The position numbers were made by a program, and so were the translations under genes. The notes beneath the pieces were generated by a model, which worked only from the letters and a program-made list of their open reading frames with translations, was not told the DNA's origin and did not search any database. Below are positions 1 through 7,724 of a stretch of DNA of 64,000 nt, one piece after another. The DNA is from a gamma proteobacterium symbiont of Ctena orbiculata (GTDB lineage Bacteria; Pseudomonadota; Gammaproteobacteria; Chromatiales; Chromatiaceae). Location: contig QBVC01000019.1 in NCBI GenBank assembly GCA_003058495.1, positions 1-64,000 on the forward strand. Direction: 5' to 3'. Each line of letters begins with the position of its first letter. Within the stretch, counting starts at the first letter, position 1.

Positions 1-67
1 ATTGATCGAGGTAGTTGATAGCAACCATGCTGTTTTGGTTGTAGTCGTAAGGAATGAATTTAGGCAT
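1..67 (-). CDS. IS1182-family transposase, N-terminal fragment
   Basis: Only the first 22 codons are in the window. They begin MPKFIPYDYNQNSMVAINYL, which matches my memory of the conserved N-terminus of IS1182-family DDE transposases. A good Shine-Dalgarno (GGGAG, plus-strand ctccc at about 76-80) precedes the ATG at 67. The gene continues beyond position 1, so intactness cannot be judged. The family assignment comes from a very short stretch. Confidence 0.6.
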   Translation of the reverse strand, partial: MPKFIPYDYNQNSMVAINYLDQ

Positions 68-138
68 TAAATAACTCCCTTTCCTTTGTCTCTATTCTAT
101 CATTCCTTAGGTGAAAATAGGGGTTTTTCTACAGCCTC
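1..138 (-). mobile_element. End of an IS1182-like insertion sequence (runs off the left edge)
   Basis: The segment reads right to left into a transposase start. Its outer end, about 120-138, is a likely terminal inverted repeat (GAGGCTGTAGAAAAACCCC on the minus strand). The flank immediately outside it is the interrupted attC of an integron cassette, so the element appears inserted into, or right next to, an attC core site. The other end lies outside the window, so the repeat cannot be confirmed by pairing. The family call rests on the transposase N-terminus. Confidence 0.6.
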
Positions 139-197
139 AACGACCTGGCTCAGTGGGGCGAGCGATAGCGAGTGTCCACTGGAGCCCATGGTTAGAT
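139..197 (-). repeat. attC site of the distal cassette, interrupted on its outer side
   Basis: On the minus strand the site starts with ATCTAAC (197-191), an RYYYAAC-type R'' core. It continues as a short imperfect palindrome (GGGCTCCAGTGG ... CCACTGAGCC) and ends at GTT (141-139), where the IS-like end begins. ATCTAAC is the exact inverse complement of GTTAGAT, the core at the start of the same cassette (1230-1224). That match is expected for a cassette with its own attC. The IS end replaces the rest of the R' consensus GTTRRRY. Confidence 0.75.
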
Positions 198-200
198 GCT

Positions 201-1202
201 TTATTCACTAAGCTTCATCGTTGTTTTTGGCAATAACTCAACTATAGATTTATTACTACCAGCGGATTCATTTTTAATGTATCCGGTTTCTTGTGGCGAA
301 AATATACAAGATGCCGCGTGATTAAGCACAATATCTTTTGATTCTTCTGAAGATGCCGCATCCGCTAACGCACTATAAGTCATTAAAGCATTCTGTCTGT
401 GTTTGTTGATGATTGAGTTATGCTTATGAGAAAGAAAGTTTTTAGCTGATAGAAATAGCATATAAGCAATAACTGCAAATATTAGAATTTTGCTCGTAAT
501 AAGCTGAAAATTTTGAAATGCGTCTTCAGGCTTAAGCCAAGGTGCCTTATGTAAGAATATGCTAAGAAAAGCAAAGCAACCAAGACCAACAGATAGCCAT
601 ATGGTTCTTACTCTCCATATATCAGCTTGCTCTTCATGTTTTTCTGATTCCTCTTTGAAATATATTGCCTGCTGAGATACGCCTTGCTCAGCTGCTACTT
701 TACGAATATCAGTAAGAACTTGGTCAGCTTGAGTTTGATTTTCTTCCAGTTGCTCTGTGAGCTTCTTCGCATGATCATTTATTGACTGGATAGTTGACCT
801 AGCTTCAGTTTCAAGACGCTGGAAATCAACTGATTTACTTACTCCGTATGATATATACGGATACAGCTTCTGAAAAGCAGTGTCATAGGCAGTTGATATT
901 TGATTTATTATGTTATCTCTCGTCTGTGTTGCAGATTCTTGCTTAGGGTCGAAGTCCAGTATTTGCTGAAACCTATTATAATCTGCATCTACTTGCTGCT
1001 TTATTTGAGTGGTAATATTGTCTGGAAAGTCTTCAAGTACAGTAGAAGAGATTTGCCCATAAAGCCTCACAAGCTTTTTTGATGGGGACACGGCATCGAT
1101 GAAATTGAAGTGCTGACCCAGGTCTTTATCTCGGCTAAGTGACTCACAGTCAAAGTTTTGCATCCTTTCCAAGGATTCCTTTGCTTCTTCTAATATACTC
1201 AT
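201..1202 (-). CDS. Integron cassette protein: coiled-coil membrane protein of unknown function
   Basis: This 333-residue protein is not recognised. Residues about 130-195 are rich in E, Q and K and look coiled coil. Two hydrophobic segments follow (about 200-217 and 236-253), so both ends are probably cytoplasmic with a short loop between. There is no signal peptide and no catalytic motif that I can see. It is the second cassette of the integron, flanked by attC sites at 139-197 and 1224-1332, and is clearly AT-rich compared with the chromosome to the right. That composition fits acquisition by cassette capture. Membrane-anchored coiled-coil proteins are common among accessory defence and stress genes, but no such role is shown here. 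Confidence 0.75.
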   Translation of the reverse strand: MSILEEAKESLERMQNFDCESLSRDKDLGQHFNFIDAVSPSKKLVRLYGQISSTVLEDFPDNITTQIKQQVDADYNRFQQILDFDPKQESATQTRDNIINQISTAYDTAFQKLYPYISYGVSKSVDFQRLETEARSTIQSINDHAKKLTEQLEENQTQADQVLTDIRKVAAEQGVSQQAIYFKEESEKHEEQADIWRVRTIWLSVGLGCFAFLSIFLHKAPWLKPEDAFQNFQLITSKILIFAVIAYMLFLSAKNFLSHKHNSIINKHRQNALMTYSALADAASSEESKDIVLNHAASCIFSPQETGYIKNESAGSNKSIVELLPKTTMKLSE

Positions 1203-1223
1203 TTCAAATTTCCTATCTTTTTC

Positions 1224-1332
1224 ATCTAACGCCCTGCGTGACCGGCACGCCGTAGCGGTGTTAATTTTTGTGCTATTTTAAGCACAAAATTAGCGCCGCG
1301 GAGGTGTGTCCGACTCAACGCGATTGTTATAC
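1224..1332 (-). repeat. attC recombination site between the two cassettes
   Basis: On the minus strand this 109-bp site begins at R'' GTATAAC (1332-1326) and ends at R' GTTAGAT (1230-1224), the first bases of the next cassette. Between them lie imperfect inverted repeats and a central AT hairpin (TTTTGTGCT ... AGCACAAAA). The sequence layout resembles Vibrio-type attC sites (TAACAA...GCG at one end, GGGCGTTA at the other). GTATAAC is the exact inverse complement of GTTATAC, which starts the upstream cassette at 1911-1905. Confidence 0.85.
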
Positions 1333-1890
1333 CTAAATTTCATAGGTATGCTTCCAAATTATTTCTCTATTATTTTTTACTGCAATTTGATGTACTGTAT
1401 TTTTATGTTTTAGAGTAAAAAAAAATGCTTTTTCAATGCTAGTTCCATATCGCTTGTCCGGTATAGGAAATTCATCATCTAAGCTAATTAACTCCAAGTC
1501 ATTTGCATCAACACCCAACTCCACCTCAAACCATTCGAGTAAATCAAAGAACAGTAGCTCTTTTGGGTAAGCCGCTACTGGATACTTAGAAGCTATCCAT
1601 GAAAGGAGAGATGCCATCTCATCCCCAATTCTTTTCCATTCTTCGCAAGACTCCCTTATCCTCTTATGTGCTTCCGGAATAACAAACAAAGCTCCGATCG
1701 CTCCGGTTATAGTAATCGTTATAGTGGGCCAATCTGCGGCAGTGCCATGATTTGTTTCTTCCAAGGAGAAGTTAAAGGCTTCGTTTTTCTCACTGAGATA
1801 CAGATTCATCTCATTTATAATTCTTGGTGTCTGCTCGTCCCAATCTAATCCTCTACCGGGATCTTCGTAAGGGTTAACAATTATCTCCAT
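1333..1890 (-). CDS. Integron cassette protein of unknown function (first cassette)
   Basis: This 185-residue acidic protein belongs to no family I can name. One hydrophobic stretch at about 53-70 (ITITITGAIGALFVI) could be a membrane segment or a buried helix. The C-terminal third has a beta-rich pattern. The ATG at 1890 has a clear Shine-Dalgarno (AGGAGAATC). Its first core site (1905-1911) lies only 15 bp upstream, as is usual for a cassette with almost no 5' leader. As the first cassette after attI it is the one most likely expressed from an integron promoter. It is AT-rich against the rest of the window, consistent with recent capture. Confidence 0.75.
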   Translation of the reverse strand: MEIIVNPYEDPGRGLDWDEQTPRIINEMNLYLSEKNEAFNFSLEETNHGTAADWPTITITITGAIGALFVIPEAHKRIRESCEEWKRIGDEMASLLSWIASKYPVAAYPKELLFFDLLEWFEVELGVDANDLELISLDDEFPIPDKRYGTSIEKAFFFTLKHKNTVHQIAVKNNREIIWKHTYEI

Positions 1891-1904
1891 GATTCTCCTT
1901 TTAG

Positions 1905-2033
1905 GTATAACAGGTGATTATATTGCTGGCTCTTATTATCGTGTTATGCCGCCAGCTCTAAATATTGTGTTATGCCGCCTAATGTTCTATATTTGTTCTC
2001 TAAAGAGTTTAATCGCATGGAGCGACCCATCTC
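1905..2033 (-). other. attI integration region and intI/cassette divergent leader
   Basis: The region lies between the integrase start (2034, +) and the first cassette (-). The recombination core is GTTATAC (minus strand, 1911-1905). Two direct copies of gtgttatgccgcc (plus strand, 1941-1953 and 1967-1979), 26 bp apart, contain GTT-type cores and could be accessory integrase-binding repeats like those of characterised attI sites. An inverted repeat gctggc/gccagc brackets the first copy. Cassette and integrase promoters must lie here, but no clear -35/-10 pair stands out. The boundaries are approximate. Confidence 0.65.
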
Positions 2034-3416
2034 ATGGAAAAAAGAGAACCTCCCCCTGACCCCAGAATAGAGATTTTCTGGAACAAATACAGTGACATAC
2101 TGAAACGCTTTCGCATTCCCGAACGGTCGATTACCTGGTATCGGCGGCATGTCGAGTTCTTCATTGACAACCATCCCAATACGCGACTCAAGGAGCATTC
2201 CATTGCCTCTGTCGATGCTTGGCTGGGTAAATTGGGGAGAAACCCTAATGTCAATGAATGGCAATTCAGGCAAAAAGTTGACGCGCTTAGACTCCTTTTT
2301 TGTCACTGCCTGAAAATGCCTTGGGCCGACCGGATTGAGTGGGATCAATGGATTTCCGGTTCCAAAACCCTTGGGAAGGATCATCCTACCGTGGCAAGAC
2401 GCTCTGAAATGATCGAGAAGGCAGTAAAGGATTCTAACAACAGATTGGGCAGGAAATTTCCGGATATTTACCGGAAATATCTGATTTTCATGAGAGTTTC
2501 CGATTATTCTCCGAACACCGAGAAAAGCTACCTTGCCTGGATCAACCGTTTTCTTCTGTTCCATTCCGGAAAGCATCCCTGTGACTGTGGAGAAATTGAA
2601 CTCGCTTCTTTTTTAGAACATTTAGCGATAAACCGCAAGGTATCCGGTGCTACCCAAGGACTTGCTCTCAATGCCCTGGTCTTTTTCTTCTCGCGTGTTC
2701 TTGAGCGTCCACTGGGCCGAATCGGGCCCTATCAGCTCCCCAAAAAACCGAAACGGCTGCCGACCATCCTCAGTCCTGATGAAATTCAACGTTTGTTGGG
2801 GGCTCTGGAACCAACCAACAGGCTGATGATTCGTCTCATGTATGGGACCGGGATGCGTGTCATGGAATGCGTCAGCGTCAGACTCAAGGATCTGGATTTT
2901 GCCTACCATCAGATTACCGTACGCTCCGGCAAGGGCAAGAAGGACAGGTGCGTCCCCATGCCGAAAGCACTGGCAAGTGATTTACGGAAACAGGTTGAAG
3001 TTGTCAGGCAACTGCATCTGAAGGACATCGAAGCGGGATATGGTTCGGTCTATCTGCCTGAGGCCCTGGCGAGAAAATACCCGAATGCAGAATTTGAGTT
3101 AGGTTGGCAATATCTATTTCCAGCCAGCAGGATCTCCCAGGACCCGAGAAGCGGCATTGTACGTCGCCATCATATCCACCAGACAGTGATTCAAAAAAGC
3201 ATCAAGCAGGCAGCTAAGGAATCAGGGCTGCTCAAGCGAGTCACCAGTCACACCCTAAGGCACTCTTTTGCCACCCATCTGCTGGAGTCGGGTTCGGATA
3301 TACGTACTGTTCAGGAGCTACTGGGCCATGCTGATGTATCGACTACGATGATCTATACCCATGTGGCGGGATTAGGCAGCCAAGGAGTAAAAAGCCCACT
3401 GGACAAAATTGAGTAG
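2034..3416 (+). CDS. intI: Integron integrase (tyrosine recombinase) with an extra N-terminal domain
   Basis: This protein recombines gene-cassette attC sites with attI. The C-terminal catalytic domain (about 243-445) has the tyrosine recombinase residues R275, H406-x-x-R409, H432 and nucleophile Y441. The integron-specific insertion (about 334-363, AGYGSVYLPEALARKYPNAE) separates it from XerC/XerD. The core-binding SAM-like domain is about 143-225. At 460 residues it is some 120 longer than typical IntI proteins. The extra N-terminal part (about 12-95) looks like a second SAM-like helical domain. All catalytic residues are present, so it is probably active. It is transcribed away from the cassettes, the usual integron arrangement. 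It converges with nirD. Confidence 0.93.
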   Translation: MEKREPPPDPRIEIFWNKYSDILKRFRIPERSITWYRRHVEFFIDNHPNTRLKEHSIASVDAWLGKLGRNPNVNEWQFRQKVDALRLLFCHCLKMPWADRIEWDQWISGSKTLGKDHPTVARRSEMIEKAVKDSNNRLGRKFPDIYRKYLIFMRVSDYSPNTEKSYLAWINRFLLFHSGKHPCDCGEIELASFLEHLAINRKVSGATQGLALNALVFFFSRVLERPLGRIGPYQLPKKPKRLPTILSPDEIQRLLGALEPTNRLMIRLMYGTGMRVMECVSVRLKDLDFAYHQITVRSGKGKKDRCVPMPKALASDLRKQVEVVRQLHLKDIEAGYGSVYLPEALARKYPNAEFELGWQYLFPASRISQDPRSGIVRRHHIHQTVIQKSIKQAAKESGLLKRVTSHTLRHSFATHLLESGSDIRTVQELLGHADVSTTMIYTHVAGLGSQGVKSPLDKIE

Positions 3417-3471
3417 AGCGGTGCAATAATTGCCGAGACTCTCTTTTCCACTATCGAGTCCTTTCCGCCGT

Positions 3472-3801
3472 TCAGGCCGCCGCCACCTGGTCGTTCAGTC
3501 CCAGATAGATCCGGCCATCGACCACCTTGATGGGATAACTGCGCGTACAACCTTCGTCCGGCGCCCTGGCCTCGCCGCTGGCGAGATCGATCTTCCAGTT
3601 GTGCAGCGGACAGGTGACGGTGTTGTCGTGGACGATGCCCTGGGACAAAGGGCCCTTGCGATGGGGGCACTCGTCCTTCAAGGCGAACACCTCGTCACTG
3701 GCGGTGCGGAATACCGCGATCTCCACGGTATCGGTCTTCACCACCCGCGCGCCCAGGCGGGGGATGTCATCGAGGGATGCAATCTCTATCCAGTTACTCA
3801 T
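3472..3801 (-). CDS. nirD: Nitrite reductase [NAD(P)H] small subunit NirD, Rieske type
   Basis: This is the small partner of NirB, which reduces nitrite to ammonium in the cytoplasm. The 109-residue protein has a complete Rieske pattern, CPH at about 46-48 and CPLH at about 65-68, so it should bind a 2Fe-2S cluster. Some enterobacterial NirD proteins have lost these ligands. It lies 32 bp downstream of nirB on the same strand and is surely co-transcribed. Intact Rieske ligands fit an assimilatory role, which agrees with the nitrogen-type promoter and leader found upstream of nirB. Confidence 0.93.
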   Translation of the reverse strand: MSNWIEIASLDDIPRLGARVVKTDTVEIAVFRTASDEVFALKDECPHRKGPLSQGIVHDNTVTCPLHNWKIDLASGEARAPDEGCTRSYPIKVVDGRIYLGLNDQVAAA

Positions 3802-3833
3802 GGTTTGAACCTCGTTGCGCTACTTGACGACAC

Positions 3834-6272
3834 TCAGGCCGCGCATATCTCGATCTTGCGGAACTCGTGGGCCTCGTCGCCTTCGGCGCGGGCCTTCCAG
3901 GGATCGATCTGGGAAAATTTCTGGGAATGGAGGAAGCGCTCGGCCAGGGCCCTGCGCTGTTTCTCGTCGAACAGCGCATCCTTGATCGTCTGCAGTCCGA
4001 CCCGCTCCACCCAGGGTGCGGTGCGCTCCAGGTAATGCGCCTGTTCACGGTATTTCTGGACGAAGGCGGCGCTGTATTCGAGCACCTGCTCCTCGGTCTC
4101 GACCTTGCACAGCAGATCGGTGACACGCACCTTGATGCCGCCGTTGCCGCCGATGTGGAGTTCGTAACCCGAGTCGACGCAGACCACGCCGAAGTCCTTG
4201 ATCGTCGCCTCGGCGCAGTTGCGCGGACAGCCCGAGACCGCCATCTTGAATTTATGGGGCATCCAGGAGCCCCAGGTCATCTCCTCCAGCTTCACCCCGA
4301 GTCCGGTGGAGTCCTGGGTGCCGAAGCGGCACCAGTTCTTGCCGGCGCAGGTCTTCACCGTGCGCAGCGCCTTGCCGTAGGCGTGGCCGGAGACCATGCC
4401 GGCGGCGGAGAGGTCCTTCCAGATCGCCGGCAGGTCCTCCTTCCTGACCCCGAAGAGGTCGATGCGCTGGCCGCCGGTGACCTTCATCTCCGGCACCTTG
4501 TATTTGTCACAGGCGTCGGCGATGGCGCGCAGATCCGACGGCGTACAGAGGCCGCCGAACATGCGCGGCACCACCGAATAGGTGCCGTCCTTCTGGATAT
4601 TGCCGTGGGCGCGTTCGTTGATGAAGCGGGATTGGGCATCGTCCTCGTACTCGCCCGGCCAATTGGCCAGCAGGTAGTAGTTGAGCGCCGGCCGGCAGCT
4701 GGCGCAGCCGTCCGCCTGTTTCCACTCGAAGAACGCCCGTACCGCATCCATCTCCTTGAGCTTGTACTCCCTGATGCCGGCGATCACATCGTCATGACTG
4801 AATTCGGTGCAGCCGCACATGGGCTTTTTGCTGGGGGCTGCGCTGTAGCCCTCGCCCACGGTGCTGGCGAGGATCGACTCCACAAGGCCGGTGCAGGAGC
4901 CGCAGGAACTCGATGCCTTGGTATGGGCCCGTACATCCTCCAGGGTGAAGAGCCCCTTCTTCACGATGGCATCGACGATCTCCCCCTTGCAGACACCGTT
5001 GCAGCCGCAGATCTCCGCCTCGGCGCCGAGGGAGGCGATGCGTGTCTCATCCCCGTGCCCCGCGTCCCCGAGATCGTGCTGGCCGAAGAGGATGGTGCCG
5101 CGGAAGGCGCTGATGTCGGTGCCTTCGCGCAGCAGCTGGAAGTACCAGCTGCCGTCCAGGGTGTCGCCATACATCACCGCGCCCTTGACCCGGTTGTCGC
5201 GCAGCACCAGCTTTTTGTAGACACCGGCCCCCGGATCCTGCAGCACCAGGGTCTCGTCGCCCTCCCCTTCGTTGAATTCTCCCGCGGAGAAGAGGTCGAT
5301 GCCGGTCACCTTCAGCTTGGTCGAGGTGATCGAGCCCTGGTAGCGGGCGATACCGTGATTGGCGAGGTGATTGGCGGCGACCTTTGCCTGTTCGAAGAGC
5401 GGGGCGACCAGGCCGTAGCAGACGTTGCGATGCTGTACGCACTCGCCCACGGCATAGATGCGCGGATCGAAGGTCTGCATGGTATCGTTGACCACGATGC
5501 CCCGGTCGCAATGGATACCGGCATCCTGGGCCAAGGCCATGTTGGGACGTATACCCACCGCCATCACCACCAGGTCGGCCTCGATCTCGCTGCCGTCCGC
5601 GAACCTTATGCCCTCAACACGTTCACTGCCGGTAATCTCCGTGGTCTGCGCCTCCATCAGGAACTTCAGGCCGCGGCTCTCCAGGGATGACTTGAGCAGG
5701 TCGGCCGCCGGTCTGTCCAGCTGGCGCTCCATCAGGCTGTCCATGAGGTGGACCACGGTGACCTCCATGCCGTTCTTGAGCAGCCCGTTGGCCGCCTCGA
5801 GCCCGAGCAGGCCGCCGCCGATGACCACCGCCTTTTTGTAGCGTCCCGCCGCTTCGAGCATCCGCTCCACGTCGGCGATATCGCGGAAGCCGATCACCCC
5901 GCGCTTGTCGTGTCCCGGCACGGGAATGATGAATGGATTGGAGCCGGTGGCGATCAGCAGGCGGTCGTAGTCGATCGCTGCTCCGCTTTCGCTGATCACC
6001 CTGCGCCCTACCCGGTCGATTGTTGTGACCGCATCGCCGGTTTTCAGGGTGATGCCGTTCTCCGCATACCAATCGCGTTCGTTGAGGATGATGTCGGAGA
6101 CACTCTTCTCGCCGGCCAATACCGGCGAGAGCATAATGCGGTTGTAGTTGGGGTGAGGTTCGGCACCGAACACCGTGATCGCATAGTGCTCCGGCGCCAG
6201 CTTGAGTAGTTCTTCCAGGGTGCGTATCCCGGCCATGCCGTTACCGATCAGCACGAGTCTCTCTTTCTGCAT
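3834..6272 (-). CDS. nirB: Nitrite reductase [NAD(P)H] large subunit NirB
   Basis: This 812-residue protein catalyses six-electron reduction of nitrite to ammonium. The N-terminal half is an FAD/NAD(P)H oxidoreductase (FAD motif GNGMAGIRTLEELL at about 10-23, NAD motif GGGLLGLEAANGLL at about 152-165). It is followed by a BFD-like 2Fe-2S domain (CGCNGVC ... CGSC at about 418-460). The C-terminal sulfite/nitrite reductase domain has the 4Fe-4S/siroheme cysteines (TCAGKNWCRFG and CPRNCAEA). Length is normal for the family. It is the first gene of nirBD. Upstream lie a leader terminator, two hairpins, a sigma-54 promoter and an NtrC-like site. Confidence 0.96.
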   Translation of the reverse strand: MQKERLVLIGNGMAGIRTLEELLKLAPEHYAITVFGAEPHPNYNRIMLSPVLAGEKSVSDIILNERDWYAENGITLKTGDAVTTIDRVGRRVISESGAAIDYDRLLIATGSNPFIIPVPGHDKRGVIGFRDIADVERMLEAAGRYKKAVVIGGGLLGLEAANGLLKNGMEVTVVHLMDSLMERQLDRPAADLLKSSLESRGLKFLMEAQTTEITGSERVEGIRFADGSEIEADLVVMAVGIRPNMALAQDAGIHCDRGIVVNDTMQTFDPRIYAVGECVQHRNVCYGLVAPLFEQAKVAANHLANHGIARYQGSITSTKLKVTGIDLFSAGEFNEGEGDETLVLQDPGAGVYKKLVLRDNRVKGAVMYGDTLDGSWYFQLLREGTDISAFRGTILFGQHDLGDAGHGDETRIASLGAEAEICGCNGVCKGEIVDAIVKKGLFTLEDVRAHTKASSSCGSCTGLVESILASTVGEGYSAAPSKKPMCGCTEFSHDDVIAGIREYKLKEMDAVRAFFEWKQADGCASCRPALNYYLLANWPGEYEDDAQSRFINERAHGNIQKDGTYSVVPRMFGGLCTPSDLRAIADACDKYKVPEMKVTGGQRIDLFGVRKEDLPAIWKDLSAAGMVSGHAYGKALRTVKTCAGKNWCRFGTQDSTGLGVKLEEMTWGSWMPHKFKMAVSGCPRNCAEATIKDFGVVCVDSGYELHIGGNGGIKVRVTDLLCKVETEEQVLEYSAAFVQKYREQAHYLERTAPWVERVGLQTIKDALFDEKQRRALAERFLHSQKFSQIDPWKARAEGDEAHEFRKIEICAA

Positions 6273-6290
6273 CAGGTCTCTACCTCAAAC

Positions 6291-6343
6291 AATAAAAAAG
6301 CCCTAAGCGCTCGGACCGTATGGATCTGAGACACTTAGGGCTT
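6291..6343 (-). terminator. Leader intrinsic terminator upstream of nirB (attenuator)
   Basis: A perfect 10-bp stem (AAGCCCTAAG, 6343-6334, with CTTAGGGCTT, 6307-6298, minus strand) has an internal loop that can pair further and is followed by a T-rich run. It lies 18 bp upstream of the nirB start, so it would stop transcription before the gene unless antitermination occurs. This is the position of the terminator in ANTAR-controlled nitrate and nitrite assimilation leaders. Confidence 0.8.
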
Positions 6344-6353
6344 CGTTACCCTT

Positions 6354-6409
6354 GCCAACCGTCGTGTTGGCTATCTTGTCAAGCGGAACCGCAGCACCAT
6401 TACCACGGT
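6354..6409 (-). promoter_or_regulatory. Two-hairpin leader RNA, candidate ANTAR (NasR/NasT-type) antitermination target
   Basis: On the minus-strand RNA, hairpin P1 (6409-6388) has an 8-bp stem with wobbles and hexaloop AAUGGU, which carries the A1 and G4 known for ANTAR targets. Hairpin P2 (6371-6354) has stem GCCAAC/GUUGGC and hexaloop ACGACG, with A1 but A rather than G at position 4. They precede the terminator at 6291-6343. The order P1, P2, terminator matches the known architecture. The imperfect P2 loop is the main reason for caution. No ANTAR protein gene is in the window. Confidence 0.6.
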
Positions 6410-6433
6410 CTTCGAATCAGCTGCTAATCAGAT

Positions 6434-6449
6434 AGCAAGGCATGTGCCA
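6434..6449 (-). promoter_or_regulatory. Sigma-54 promoter of nirBD
   Basis: The minus strand reads TGGCAC-ATGCC-TTGCT, an exact match to the sigma-54 consensus TGGCAC-N5-TTGCW. It would start transcription near 6423, giving a leader of about 150 nt that contains both hairpins and the terminator. The combination of nitrogen-controlled initiation with leader attenuation is the scheme known from the Klebsiella nas operon. Confidence 0.85.
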
Positions 6450-6512
6450 AACATGATAGTTGTTATTTTTCAATGGCTTATAAGAATCGGGAGGGGAATA
6501 GTGGGCGACTTA

Positions 6513-6531
6513 CCGCACTGCTTGAGTGCGG
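6513..6531 (-). promoter_or_regulatory. NtrC-like binding palindrome upstream of nirBD
   Basis: CCGCACT-GCTTG-AGTGCGG is a perfect 7-bp inverted repeat with a 5-bp spacer. It contains GCAC-N7-GTGC, the core of the NtrC site. It lies about 100 bp upstream of the predicted start of the sigma-54 promoter at 6434-6449, a usual enhancer distance. Confidence 0.65.
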
Positions 6532-6638
6532 GCCGCGCACCAATCCGAGGCAACGGCAGATAAAGAGAGTGGCGAACAGCCTGCAGGATGTCCGGGTTTT
6601 ATTCGCTGTTCGCTCGGTCTGTCCTGCCCCCTATCGGG

Positions 6639-7724
6639 TCATAGATCGGGGCAGGGTTCGCCACGCTTGATGCGACTGGTGTTCACCACCGGTATATTCG
6701 CCTGGTTGTCGTGATAACCCTCGATGTTGGGGGGGTCGTAATCGCACTTCGCATGCTGCATGCGATCCAGCACCGATTGATGGATCGCCTCGCCATCGTT
6801 TACCCGTTTACCGATCTGCCGTTCGTAGGGGCCCATCACCTGGTAGGCAATGGTCATCGAGTCATTCAGGACCGAGTTGAAGCAGGGCCAGAAGTGGTCG
6901 AGGTACTCCTTGTCGCACTCGAGTCCCAGCGCCTCCGCCTTTTCCACCATCCAGTGAAGCGCTTCGTTGGCCAGTCCGTCGGGAGAGTAGCTGCCGCCCA
7001 CATTGCTGTGGACGCCGGCAAACCAGGCCTGCTGCAGTTCACCCTGCCAGGACATGGGGCGGCCCCAGAAAGAAGGCTTGAAGGGCTTGCGGCGTTCATC
7101 GATCGCGACCGCATGCATGGCGTTCTCGATATTCGGATTGAGATCGATATCGTGGTATTGGTATTTGTTCTTGTTGAAGATCTGGCCAATGACCCCAGGC
7201 GCGCCTAGCGCGCCCACGGTATCCCAAACACCGATCAGTTTGATCGGCGGGCATGGGCGGTTCCCCTTGACGTTGTGAAACGCCTTTTCCCACTCCGGCG
7301 AACCGGGTCCCTTGCTCTTTTCATAGCAGTGGTACATCTCCGGCACATAGTAGTCGTCGTCTTTTTCGATCAGGCCGATCAGGTTCATGAAACCGGCGAG
7401 GCTTCTGACCGTGAAGGCGCCGCGGCTGAAGCCGAAAAGGAAGATCTCGTCCCCGGGCTCGTAGTTGTAGACGATGAATCGGTACATGTTGCGGATGTTC
7501 TCCTCCATGCCCTTGCCGAAGGCCCCGCCGGTGACTTTGTCCAATGGACCGTTGGTACCGACCCCCTCGTGGTAATAGACGATCTGATCCGTCCCGTCGC
7601 TGCTCTGCGGGCGTATCGCCCGTGCAATCTTGGTGACATTGGTTGGATGACGACGCCCAGTTTTTTTATCGACCTGGTCCCTGATGTTCCAAGTTCCGTC
7701 GGCGCATATAACGATTCTTTTCAT
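6639..7724 (-). CDS. DUF2235 family alpha/beta hydrolase
   Basis: Residues from the chosen start read MKRIVICADGTWN, the typical N-terminus of DUF2235. The nucleophile elbow GFSRGAFTVRSLAG (about 102-115) has the GxSxG serine. DUF2235 domains include type VI secretion phospholipase effectors (Tle1) but also many uncharacterised stand-alone hydrolases. No VgrG, PAAR or immunity gene is next to it, so an effector role is not supported here. The start at 7724 has GGAG 8 bp upstream. The longer open frame to 7847 adds residues with no family resemblance. The gene stands alone between nirBD and a small lipoprotein gene. Confidence 0.85.
   Translation of the reverse strand: MKRIVICADGTWNIRDQVDKKTGRRHPTNVTKIARAIRPQSSDGTDQIVYYHEGVGTNGPLDKVTGGAFGKGMEENIRNMYRFIVYNYEPGDEIFLFGFSRGAFTVRSLAGFMNLIGLIEKDDDYYVPEMYHCYEKSKGPGSPEWEKAFHNVKGNRPCPPIKLIGVWDTVGALGAPGVIGQIFNKNKYQYHDIDLNPNIENAMHAVAIDERRKPFKPSFWGRPMSWQGELQQAWFAGVHSNVGGSYSPDGLANEALHWMVEKAEALGLECDKEYLDHFWPCFNSVLNDSMTIAYQVMGPYERQIGKRVNDGEAIHQSVLDRMQHAKCDYDPPNIEGYHDNQANIPVVNTSRIKRGEPCPDL

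Noticed and set aside
1944-2576. 210-codon minus-strand frame across the integrase start
   Set aside because: Antisense to the integrase and the attI region, with no domain resemblance.
3867-5690. Long plus-strand open frame opposite nirB (607 codons)
   Set aside because: It is antisense to a clear nirB and has no recognisable domain; long antisense frames are common in GC-rich DNA.
6473-6670. 65-codon plus-strand frame upstream of nirB
   Set aside because: It overlaps the NtrC-like palindrome and runs into the DUF2235 gene end; no support for a protein.
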